This document shows positions 25,474 through 32,380 of a stretch of 33,324 bases of DNA, piece after piece (within the stretch, counting starts at the first letter, position 1; each line of letters begins with the position of its first letter). The notes beneath the pieces are model-generated. The model had not been told where the DNA came from and made no database searches. It was given only the letters and a program-made list of their open reading frames with translations. A program made the translations under genes and the position numbers. Origin of the DNA: an uncultured Ruminococcus sp. (GTDB lineage: Bacteria > Bacillota > Clostridia > Oscillospirales > Ruminococcaceae); contig NZ_CACWPP010000039.1 of NCBI RefSeq assembly GCF_902762735.1, positions 1 to 33,324 on the forward strand, read 5' to 3'.

Positions 25474-26513
25474 TTAAAGTCACCTCTCGTTACTGCCACC
25501 TCATACCCGATGGACTTCATGCGCTGTTCAAGACAGCCCCTGCACTGTGCGCTCTCATCGCCTGTGCATATCTTGTTGTCGTAAAGCATGTATTTCTTGC
25601 GCACCGCTGTGGGCGAAAGGTTGGGCATTATTACGTTTGCCCCCGCCTTTACGCCCTCTTCACGCCCCAGCGGGTGTATAGTGCCCAGCGCAGTCGTGGC
25701 AGGCAGAAGCACTCTCGGCAGAAGTATCCTGCACAGACTCAGCAGGAACAGCGTCAGTTCGTAACTGCCTTTCGGCTCGTCTTTGAAAGGCGTGTCCTTG
25801 TGGGGCAGAAAAGGTCCTATACCTATCATTTCGGGCTTGAATTTTTCAAAGAACAGCATGTCCTCAGCGATGCACTCTACCGTCTGGTAAGGCGAACCTA
25901 CCATTATGCCCGCGCCTGTCTGGTAGCCCAGTTCTTTCAGCTGTTCAAGACATTTCATGCGGTGTTCCCACGACATCTCGGCGGGGTGGAGTTTTTCGTA
26001 GTGCGCCTTGTTCGCCGTTTCATGCCTGAGCAGATACCTGTCAGCCCCCGCTTCACGCAGAGCCTTGTAGTCCTCATACTCCATCTCGCCCAGCGAGAGT
26101 GTCACCGCGCAGTCGGGGTGCTTTTCTTTCAGCTTACTTACTATGCCGCACAGCATCTCGGTGGAATAGCTTTTATCCTCACCGCTTTGCAGAACGAATG
26201 TGCGGAAACCCAGTTCATACCCCTCGTCACAGCATTCGCATATCTCCTCAGCCGTCAGCCGATAGCGCTGTGCGTTCTGATTTGAACGCCTTATGCCGCA
26301 GTAAAGGCAGTCGTTTCTGCATATATTCGAGAACTCCACTATGCCGCGTATGAATATCTTGTTGCCGTAGTGCGCAAGACTTATCTCACGCGCCAGCGAT
26401 GCCGCGTACTCCCTGTCCTCATCTGTGAAGCCCGAAAGCACTTCCACCCATTCAGCCTTGTCAAGATGCTTGTTCTCACCGAGCCTGTCTATAAGCTCTC
26501 TTACTCTGCCCAT
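25470..26513 (-). CDS. hydE: [FeFe]-hydrogenase maturase HydE (radical SAM)
   Basis: 347 residues. The radical SAM cluster motif CRNDCLYC (Cys-x3-Cys-x2-Cys) is near 64-71. The C-terminal region keeps the second, optional HydE cluster motif Cys-x7-Cys-x2-Cys (CTGDESAQCRGC). In [FeFe] hydrogenase maturation, HydE acts on the Fe(CO)2(CN)-cysteine complex made by HydG on the way to the 2Fe subcluster. The start overlaps the stop of the upstream paralogue gene by one base. No hydG is found in the window, so it must be elsewhere if this HydE does its standard job. Confidence 0.93.
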   Translation of the reverse strand: MGRVRELIDRLGENKHLDKAEWVEVLSGFTDEDREYAASLAREISLAHYGNKIFIRGIVEFSNICRNDCLYCGIRRSNQNAQRYRLTAEEICECCDEGYELGFRTFVLQSGEDKSYSTEMLCGIVSKLKEKHPDCAVTLSLGEMEYEDYKALREAGADRYLLRHETANKAHYEKLHPAEMSWEHRMKCLEQLKELGYQTGAGIMVGSPYQTVECIAEDMLFFEKFKPEMIGIGPFLPHKDTPFKDEPKGSYELTLFLLSLCRILLPRVLLPATTALGTIHPLGREEGVKAGANVIMPNLSPTAVRKKYMLYDNKICTGDESAQCRGCLEQRMKSIGYEVAVTRGDFK

Positions 26514-27166
26514 TACATTTCACCCTGTTTTTCCGCTTTTTCCAAAGCATACTTCATTATCATTATCTCAGCATTTATCTGCTGTACCTCTTTATCATGC
26601 ATCATCGGCAGACCTCTCAGCTGTTTCAGGTCTATCTCATTCAGACCCATCTCGTCGGCAACTTCGATAAAAACGTGATACGCCCCGCCCTTGCCGTGAG
26701 AAACATAACGCTTGCTTACTTTCTGTATGTTTGCGAGCCTGCACATGGTCTTGCCTGCGATATATACATACCTGCCGTCAGAAGAACACCCGCTCACGCT
26801 CATGCTGCTTGCCTTCATAAGCCCCTCAAATACAGCGTCGATGCCGTCTGTTTCGATTATCGTGTTTACCCTTTCCATTTCGGGATAGAAGTTGTTGTTC
26901 AGCATTCTCAGCCTATAATATGCCGCAACGAAAAGCACAGGCATCATCAACAGGCACATCGCCCTGTTTCCCCAGCTTTTGAGAAACAAGACTACCCCCA
27001 AAAACAGCAACGCAAAAGATGCCGTTAATGCTATTGTCTGTATTTTTTTCACCTTTATCATTTTGGGGCTGAACCTTGCCGAAAGTGCGAGAAAGTTGTC
27101 TATCTTCTCATACTTCTGCGCATCCGCACTGTTGAGCCGCTTGTAAAAATCAACTTTGTTATCCAT
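26513..27166 (-). CDS. Unknown membrane protein, paralogue 1 of 3
   Basis: 217 residues, no family recognised. Layout: an N-terminal helix with a LSARFSP motif (about 28-34), two membrane helices (about 43-65 and 70-88), then a cytoplasmic part containing ER.NTIIETDGIDAVFEGLM and a mixed region ending in an Ala/Lys/Glu-rich helix. The same order is seen in 27300-27962 and, without the membrane part, in 27996-28499. GAGGA lies upstream of the ATG. The stop overlaps hydE by one base. Its place between HydF and HydE suggests a role with the cluster, perhaps at the membrane, but nothing shows a function. Confidence 0.75.
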   Translation of the reverse strand: MDNKVDFYKRLNSADAQKYEKIDNFLALSARFSPKMIKVKKIQTIALTASFALLFLGVVLFLKSWGNRAMCLLMMPVLFVAAYYRLRMLNNNFYPEMERVNTIIETDGIDAVFEGLMKASSMSVSGCSSDGRYVYIAGKTMCRLANIQKVSKRYVSHGKGGAYHVFIEVADEMGLNEIDLKQLRGLPMMHDKEVQQINAEIMIMKYALEKAEKQGEM

Positions 27167-27197
27167 ATTTTTGTCCTCTTTCCTCTGTGATCTGTTA

Positions 27198-27313
27198 TGT
27201 GGTTATCCCGCTGACACACCAAAATAAACGATGTTATATCGGGAACCCAATACAGTTGGCGGTTATCTTTCCCCCGCCTGCGGCGGGGGAAAGATAACAT
27301 CAACTCAGTTTTT
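27198..27313. repeat. R1 end fragment plus R3 hairpin
   Basis: GGTTATCCCGCTGACACACC (left R1 end) is followed by a perfect 16-bp stem, TTATCTTTCCCCCGCC with GGCGGGGGAAAGATAA and a TGC loop (27263-27297). The stem can extend outward through AGTTG / CAACT. Positions 27247-27312 are present in exact reverse at 33260-33324. The repeat overlaps the last codons of 27300-27962. Confidence 0.82.
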
Positions 27314-27962
27314 CATTCTGCTTGTATCTTGCCTGTTCTATGGGCGCTGTCAGTTCCTCAAAACGCGCCTGCATTTTCTTTTCGCTGAAACCGTGAAGCA
27401 TTTTCACATCGACATGGCATAAGCCGCATTCGTCCAGTATCTCAGCACTGGCGAAATAGGAACAGCTGTCATCGCTGTTCTCTTTCCTGATATAGGTGCG
27501 CTGTATGTCCTTTATGCGGTAAAGACAGTCGTTCTTTTTGAAGATATATTCCTCGCCCAGCCATATATTGGTATCACCCATCTGACGCGCGTGAATAAAG
27601 TCATTATACACCCTTTCCAGACCGTCCGCCATGATTATTTTCTCAGCCCTCTCCATTTCCGTAGAAGTACCGACACCGTATATCTGCCTTGCCAGTTTCC
27701 AGACGCCCAGCAGGAAATTGCCTATCACAAATTCCGGTCCCACTGCGGGTATCTTGAACCCCACCGTCAGCAGTGTGACAGGGATAGATATATACAGCAG
27801 TATACCGCCGCCCAGTGTCACCGTCAGCAGTGTCTTTCTTTTTCGCGCCACATTTTCGGGGCTGAACCTTGCTGTCAGCCGCAGGTGTTCATCTATCGCT
27901 TTGTACATCTCGGCATCTCTGCCGCCCATGTCGTAATAAGAGACCATCTCCTTGCCGTCCAT
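27300..27962 (-). CDS. Unknown membrane protein, paralogue 2 of 3
   Basis: 220 residues with the paralogue pattern: LTARFSP at about 28-34, two hydrophobic segments (about 44-68 and 77-92), ERAEKIIMADGLERVYNDF, then a mixed alpha/beta part. The final residues (EKLS and stop) lie within a repeat that is also present at 33260-33324, so the natural end may have been replaced by the repeat. GGAGGT lies six bases before the ATG. The gap to paralogue 3 is 33 bases. Function unknown. Confidence 0.75.
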   Translation of the reverse strand: MDGKEMVSYYDMGGRDAEMYKAIDEHLRLTARFSPENVARKRKTLLTVTLGGGILLYISIPVTLLTVGFKIPAVGPEFVIGNFLLGVWKLARQIYGVGTSTEMERAEKIIMADGLERVYNDFIHARQMGDTNIWLGEEYIFKKNDCLYRIKDIQRTYIRKENSDDSCSYFASAEILDECGLCHVDVKMLHGFSEKKMQARFEELTAPIEQARYKQNEKLS

Positions 27963-27995
27963 GACGCACCTCCGTTCACTGTCGCTCAGAGATCA

Positions 27996-28499
27996 TTATT
28001 TCTGCTTCTTTTTAGCCGCCTCGATGGGCTTGCTTATCATCTCGAACTGCTGCTGCCGCTGGACTTTTATGACGCTCAGTTTTCTCAGTTCCAGCGTATC
28101 CGTGCCTGTCTCATCGCTTATATCAGCCACACAATGATACTCGGTATCATCGCCCTGTGTCTCGTCGATGATATAGCACTTGCTGACATCGCTCATTCTA
28201 AAAAGGAACATGCCCTGCCTGAAAATATACTTACTTCCGATATATACATCGCACCTGTCTATCCTTGTGCAGTGCATCAGGTCATCGTAAACGCTTTCCA
28301 CGCCGTCATTATTGACTATATTTTTAGCCCTTTCAAGCATCGAACCGCCGCCGCGGTTTATGATAGACCCGAGATAGTTCTTTAATTTGCGTATACCGCC
28401 GCTGAAACGGGCGTTGAGCTGTAAAAACTTGTCTATCTCCGCGTACTTGTCTGCGTTCGCACCTGTTTTTTCATATGAAAAAGCATCATTATTCTTCAT
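27996..28499 (-). CDS. Unknown soluble protein, paralogue 3 of 3
   Basis: 167 residues. It has the family start (LNARFS motif) and the ERAKNIVNNDGVESVYDDLM segment, but the two membrane helices are missing. A short Gly-rich linker (NRGGGS) joins the parts, so this member should be soluble. The Lys-rich C-terminal helix is kept. AGAGGT precedes the ATG, 14 bases after the hydF stop, so it is co-transcribed with hydF. Function unknown. The three copies look like tandem duplication followed by divergence. Confidence 0.73.
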   Translation of the reverse strand: MKNNDAFSYEKTGANADKYAEIDKFLQLNARFSGGIRKLKNYLGSIINRGGGSMLERAKNIVNNDGVESVYDDLMHCTRIDRCDVYIGSKYIFRQGMFLFRMSDVSKCYIIDETQGDDTEYHCVADISDETGTDTLELRKLSVIKVQRQQQFEMISKPIEAAKKKQK

Positions 28500-28513
28500 C
28501 GCTGACCTCTTTT

Positions 28514-29704
28514 CTATAAAAGTCCGGGCAGTATCTCCAGACTTCTTTTAAGTATACCGTTCATGTATGCGATAGCTATGCCGTAGTTTGTGACAGGCAC
28601 GCCTGCGTTTTCGACATTCTGCATCCTGCTGTGCATCTCGCGTGCATTCAGCATACAGCCGCCGCAGTGTATCACCAGTGCAAAGTCACTCAGGTCATCG
28701 GGGAACTCTCTGCCCGATGAAAACTCCAGCCTGAACTCTTTGCCTGTGTACTTTTTCAGCAGTTTCGGAAGTTTTACAGTGCCTATATCTTCGCACTGAC
28801 GGTGGTGTGTACAGCCCTCCGAGATAAGTATCCTGTCGCCGTCCTTCAGTGAATCTATCGCCTTAGCGCCGCGCACAGCGATCTCTAAAAATCCCTTGTG
28901 CCTTGCCATGAGTATTGAGAATGAAGTCAGCTTTATGTCAGCGGGCGTGTCAGCATTCGCCTTAGCAAACACCTGACTGTCGGTTATGACCACAGCAGGC
29001 TTAGGGTCAAGCTGTTCGAGATAGCCTTTCAGCTCGGTCTCGCGGCAGGTGAGTGCCGCCGCGCCGTGTTCCAGCAGATCTCTTATCACCTGCTGCTGCG
29101 GAAGTATCAGCCTGCCCTTTGGTGCTGCCTTGTCTATCGGTATGCACAGCACTGCCAGTTCGCCCGCCTTTACAAGGTCGCCCACCAGAGGGTATTCCTG
29201 CTCTTTCACATTACTCAGCCTGCCCACAAGCTCTCTCATCTCATTGATGTTTGTCTTGTTGAGCGCACTGACATATATTTCATTACTGCCCGCCTGCGGT
29301 ACGCTTTCCAGCAGGTCGGATTTATTCTTAGCTATTATAAAAGGTATACCTTTCTGTCTGAAAAGCTCTGTCAGCTGTTTCTCGCTGTCATCGAGTTCGC
29401 GCGTGCAGTCCGTCACCAGCACCGCGCAGTCTGTCCTGCCCAGCACCTGCACCGTCTTTTTTACCCTCATTTCGCCCAGTTCGCCCTCGTCATCGTAACC
29501 GGGTGTGTCGATTATCATCACAGGTCCCATCGGCAGAAGTTCCATCGCCTTGTATACAGGGTCGGTGGTAGTGCCCGGCGTGTCGGAGACTATCGCCAGC
29601 TCCTGATTTGTGAATGCGTTGACCACGCTTGATTTTCCCGCATTCCTGCGCCCGAAAAATCCGATGTGTACCCTCTCGCCTGAGGGTGTGTCATTAAGTC
29701 CCAT
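28514..29704 (-). CDS. hydF: [FeFe]-hydrogenase maturation GTPase HydF
   Basis: 396 residues. HydF is the scaffold that carries the 2Fe precursor to apo-HydA. GTPase motifs: GRRNAGKSS (P-loop, near 15), DTPGTTTD, DTPGYDD and NKSD. The C-terminal cluster-binding part has CTHHRQC and HCGGC, with the conserved CxH...HCxxC arrangement. I chose the ATG at 29704, since AAAGGAG lies nine bases before it. The ATG at 29713 is too close to that site. The longer frame to 29767 only translates an R2 repeat. No HydA or HydG is encoded nearby. Confidence 0.95.
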   Translation of the reverse strand: MGLNDTPSGERVHIGFFGRRNAGKSSVVNAFTNQELAIVSDTPGTTTDPVYKAMELLPMGPVMIIDTPGYDDEGELGEMRVKKTVQVLGRTDCAVLVTDCTRELDDSEKQLTELFRQKGIPFIIAKNKSDLLESVPQAGSNEIYVSALNKTNINEMRELVGRLSNVKEQEYPLVGDLVKAGELAVLCIPIDKAAPKGRLILPQQQVIRDLLEHGAAALTCRETELKGYLEQLDPKPAVVITDSQVFAKANADTPADIKLTSFSILMARHKGFLEIAVRGAKAIDSLKDGDRILISEGCTHHRQCEDIGTVKLPKLLKKYTGKEFRLEFSSGREFPDDLSDFALVIHCGGCMLNAREMHSRMQNVENAGVPVTNYGIAIAYMNGILKRSLEILPGLL

Positions 29705-29732
29705 TCTCGTCATCTCCTTTGTGAAAAAACTG

Positions 29733-29807
29733 TCTCCCAATTTTGATGTGTATTGCTGATGATACAAAATGGCTGTTTTTTCGTATTATACACAGCCAAA
29801 TCGGGAT
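29733..29807. repeat. R2 repeat upstream of hydF
   Basis: Reverse of the 10751-10850 type: TCTCCCAATTTTGATGTGTATTGCTGATGATAC arm, GGCTGTTTTTTCG middle, TGTATAATACG and AGCCAAATCGGGA arm on the complementary side. On the minus strand it brings a TATAAT, but no good -35 lies at 17 bases. It separates the terminator at 29831 from hydF. Confidence 0.75.
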
Positions 29808-29828
29808 AAAACTGTAAAAAGCATAAAA

Positions 29829-29862
29829 ATACCCGTGTTCTCCTTACTCAGAAAACACGGGT
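29829..29862 (-). terminator. Terminator between the regulator gene and hydF
   Basis: On the minus strand ACCCGTGTT / AACACGGGT forms a nine-bp stem, followed by ATTTTTATG. It would end or reduce transcription from the TM1266-type gene before hydF, so hydF may need its own promoter or antitermination. Confidence 0.75.
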
Positions 29863-30001
29863 AAATATACCGATAAAGACTCCGCGCGTATCTGCACGAA
29901 GCCGTATAGTGCTTGCTGCTTTCGCCTCAAAGAACTTTTCGGCGTCAGGAGATGCTGTCTGATATTGAATTGCAGGTCTTGACCGTCAGTAATGCTTAGG
30001 T
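29863..30001 (-). ncRNA. Possible structured RNA or attenuator after the regulator gene
   Basis: These 139 bases hold no open frame of note. On the minus strand there are several short stems: CGCC...GGCG around an A-rich loop, GCAC...GTGC, and ATAC...GGTAT. The strong hairpin and T run of the terminator at 29829-29862 follow. A terminated small RNA or a riboswitch-like attenuator for hydF would look like this. I cannot match it to a known riboswitch class, and random pairing is possible. Confidence 0.3.
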
Positions 30002-30247
30002 TCAGACCGCTGAATATACCGTCTTAGCTGTGACACCGTTGAGCCTGCCTATCTTGCCCGCAAGAGTGTTTATCTTATCCTGCGGCGCATCAATGGCGAT
30101 GCTTATGATGTTCACTTTTTTTGCCCGGTAGGGAACACCCATCCTGCCGATTATGTACTCTGCAAAATCGTGCAGTATGGAGTTTATGCTTTCCACAGTG
30201 CTTGAGTCTTCGATGATGATAGAAATTACAGCTACTCTCGTCTGCAT
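30002..30247 (-). CDS. TM1266-family iron-only hydrogenase system regulator (putative)
   Basis: 81 residues of ACT-like fold. It starts TRVAVISIIIEDSSTVESIN, and a second beta-alpha-beta half has VNIISIAIDAPQDKINTLAGKIGRL. Small proteins of this family are found beside hydE/F/G genes in Clostridia and Thermotoga, and are named regulators by context rather than proof. AAAGGA lies before the ATG. It is the first gene downstream of the promoter at 30476-30505. Its linkage with hydF and hydE agrees with that context. Confidence 0.85.
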   Translation of the reverse strand: MQTRVAVISIIIEDSSTVESINSILHDFAEYIIGRMGVPYRAKKVNIISIAIDAPQDKINTLAGKIGRLNGVTAKTVYSAV

Positions 30248-30297
30248 AAAAATGCTTCCTTTCTATCGGTGTCAGTCACCGTGAAATATTCGATTTT

Positions 30298-30455
30298 GTG
30301 GTTATCCCGCTGACACATCACAAAAACAGCGGCTATACAGAATTTAAGGCTCTTGGCACATATCTTTCCACCGCCGCAGGCGGGGGAAAAATATGGGGCG
30401 CTCAATTATCCTTTTGTTCACCGCATTTTTAGTTGGTGTGCTAAAGGGATAGTCA
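30298..30455 (+). repeat. R1 repeat, full copy with R3 hairpin
   Basis: Left end GTTATCCCGCTGACACATC, right end GGTGTGCTAAAGGGATAGTCAT; the right end in reverse resembles the left (TATCCC...CACACC), giving imperfect terminal inverted repeats of about 20 bp. The middle has the GC hairpin (30361-30393, with one changed base in a stem arm). It lies in the leader between the promoter at 30476 and the regulator gene. Confidence 0.8.
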
Positions 30456-30475
30456 TATTCAATTTTATCAAATTC

Positions 30476-30505
30476 ATTGTACCACAAAGGGTATAGGTTA
30501 GTCAA
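30476..30505 (-). promoter_or_regulatory. Promoter for the hyd/nif-like cluster with overlapping inverted repeat
   Basis: On the minus strand TTGACT (30500-30505), 18-base spacer, TACAAT (30476-30481). An inverted repeat, AAAGGGTAT with ATACCCTTT (about 30486-30524), brackets the -35 box. Its position suits a repressor or activator site. It could also be a hairpin at the end of the kinase gene, but it lacks a T run on that strand. This is the only strong promoter seen ahead of the cluster. Confidence 0.6.
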
Positions 30506-30585
30506 GCACAACCCATACCCTTTTAGTGTATTTTTTTCAGCCGCACGTTTCAACACCGCTTACCGTTGAACTGCGGCGTTTTGCG

Positions 30586-31815
30586 CTATCTTTTAGCCGT
30601 ACTTTTAGCCGTAAAGAGCTTAGCCAGCTGATTGTAAAGCACCGCAGGTATCACGGGCTTTGCGATATGTTCGTTCATGCCCGCTTTTTTTGACTGCTCA
30701 ACGTCCTCAGGATAAGCATTCGCGCTCATCGCCACTATCTTCACCGCATCAGCGTCACTGCGTTTTAGCGCACGTATCTTCTGTGCCGCTTCCAGACCGT
30801 CCATAACAGGCATTTTAATGTCCATCAGTATCAGGTCATAGTACCCCGAATCGCTCGCCATGAACTTTTTCAGCCCCTCATAGCCGTTATTGACCGCATC
30901 GGTCTCAAAGCCCGCTCTTTTAAGCAGTTTTACTTCCAGTATTCGGTTTATCGAATGGTCATCGACCACCAGCGCACGCTTGCCTGCAAAATTAATGTTC
31001 CTGACCGCAGTTTTGTCAGCCGCAGCAGCTTCTCCCGCAGGTTCGCAGTCCAGCTCGACAATAAATGCCGTGCCAACGCCTGGCTGAGACTTCACGCGCA
31101 TCTCGCCGCCCATTAAATCTGTCAGGTTTTTCGCTATCGCCAGACCCAGTCCTGTGCCCTGTATCTCGGCAGTAGCAGAATTTCTCTCCTGCGAGAACGG
31201 CATGAACATCCTGTCAGTGAATTCTTTGCTCATACCTATCCCGTTGTCTTTTACGGTAAACACTGTCCTGACCTTGCCGCCGCCCGAAGCAAGCTGTGAA
31301 ACTGTCAGGTCTACCCGCCCCCTCTCAGGTGTGAACTTTGCCGCGTTTGAAAGCAGATTTAAAAATATCTGTCTCAGTCTCAGCTTGTCTACCACCAGCT
31401 TGTCCGCAAAAATATCGTGGAACTCAAAGTGGAAATCTATCTGCTTCTGTTCCATCATAGGCGCTATTATGGCGCTGATATTGTCTGCCAGATCCTCCAG
31501 AGAATATGGCTCGGGGTAAAGGGTGATACTGCCGCTCTCTATCCTTGCCATGTCAAGCACATCGTTGAGTATCTCCAGCTGATACTCCGCCGATTCACGG
31601 ATATGCTTGAAATATTCGCCGACAGCCCGCCCATAGCATTCTTCCTCACCGATGGTTGCCAGACTTATTATCGAGTTCATCGGTGTTCTTATTTCGTGGC
31701 TTGTGTGAGACATGAATTCAGTCACCGCATTGTATCTTTTCCGCAGACGCGAAAGTTCGCCTTTAAGCTCAGTGATCTCTCTCAGCGCCGCGAGGTATTC
31801 TTCTTCCGTGTGCAT
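30586..31815 (-). CDS. Soluble hybrid histidine kinase without sensor domain
   Basis: 409 residues. Short N-terminal coiled coil (about 1-32), HisKA domain with phospho-acceptor His40 (SHEIRTPMN), HATPase with N box (NLLSNAAKF), G boxes (DNGIGM, GTGLGLAI), then a receiver domain with DD near 290, phospho-acceptor Asp332 (LILMDIKMPVMDG) and the conserved Lys in AKPV. No PAS, GAF or membrane segment is present, so the signal must come through a partner protein. No DNA-binding output is encoded next to it. GGAGGG lies before the ATG, and its own promoter is at 31879-31907. A link with the hyd cluster is positional only. Confidence 0.92.
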   Translation of the reverse strand: MHTEEEYLAALREITELKGELSRLRKRYNAVTEFMSHTSHEIRTPMNSIISLATIGEEECYGRAVGEYFKHIRESAEYQLEILNDVLDMARIESGSITLYPEPYSLEDLADNISAIIAPMMEQKQIDFHFEFHDIFADKLVVDKLRLRQIFLNLLSNAAKFTPERGRVDLTVSQLASGGGKVRTVFTVKDNGIGMSKEFTDRMFMPFSQERNSATAEIQGTGLGLAIAKNLTDLMGGEMRVKSQPGVGTAFIVELDCEPAGEAAAADKTAVRNINFAGKRALVVDDHSINRILEVKLLKRAGFETDAVNNGYEGLKKFMASDSGYYDLILMDIKMPVMDGLEAAQKIRALKRSDADAVKIVAMSANAYPEDVEQSKKAGMNEHIAKPVIPAVLYNQLAKLFTAKSTAKR

Positions 31816-31878
31816 TTATATCCCTCCGTTTGGGCAATATCGTACTAATCACTGTCCGAAGTGTTAATTATCATTGTA

Positions 31879-31907
31879 ATTATATCACGAATTTATGAAT
31901 ATGTCAA
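31879..31907 (-). promoter_or_regulatory. Near-consensus promoter of the histidine kinase
   Basis: Minus strand: perfect TTGACA (31902-31907), 17-base spacer, perfect TATAAT (31879-31884). Start near 31872, leader about 57 nt. Confidence 0.88.
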
Positions 31908-31988
31908 GTGCTATCTGCAAATGTACAATATTTTAACCATATCGAAAAAACATCAGTGCGCATCTTACCGCAAAGCGCTTGATAATTT

Positions 31989-32022
31989 TCTCCCAATTTT
32001 GATGTGTGCCGCTGATATTGCC
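31989..32022. repeat. R2 half unit
   Basis: TCTCCCAATTTTGATGTGT arm followed by GCCGCTGATATTGCC, very like the half unit at 1683-1724. The opposite arm is missing or decayed. It is part of the 560-base gene-free gap between the kinase genes. Confidence 0.65.
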
Positions 32023-32070
32023 AAATAGATGTCATCGTGCTGTTTACCCGATAGAGACTTATCATACAGC

Positions 32071-32280
32071 ATGGTTATCCCGCTGACACATTACAAAAAA
32101 CAGCGGTCTTACAGAATTTAAGGTTCTTGGCGTATATCTTTCCCCCGCCGCAGGCGGGGGAAAGATATACAATGCTCAATTATCCTTTTGTTCACGGCAT
32201 TTTTAGTTGTTGTGCTAAAGGGACAGTCATATATCATTTTGTTTACACATTTTCAGCCGTTGTGCTAAAGGAAACATCAT
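32071..32280 (+). repeat. R1 repeat, full copy with R3 hairpin and partial tandem duplication
   Basis: 32071-32232 is a full R1 copy with a perfect 18-bp R3 stem (32132-32170). Its right end (TTTTGTTCAC...TGTGCTAAAGG...CAT) is repeated at about 32237-32280 in diverged form (TTTTGTTTACAC...TGTGCTAAAGGAAACATCAT). Together with the R2 half unit it accounts for most of the gap at 31908-32380. After 32280 only a weak hairpin (ACCGCT / AGCGGT, 32322-32352) is seen. Confidence 0.78.
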
Positions 32281-32380
32281 ATTATATAATGTATAGCAGC
32301 TGTACCGCGTTCGGTCAATGCACCGCTGTTACCCAAAAAGCGGGGGAGCGGTATGATAAAACGCAGGACAGCTTTGCCGT

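Noticed and set aside
28514-29767. hydF starting at 29767
   Set aside because: The first 21 codons translate an R2 repeat. The ribosome binding site AAAGGAG points to the ATG at 29704.
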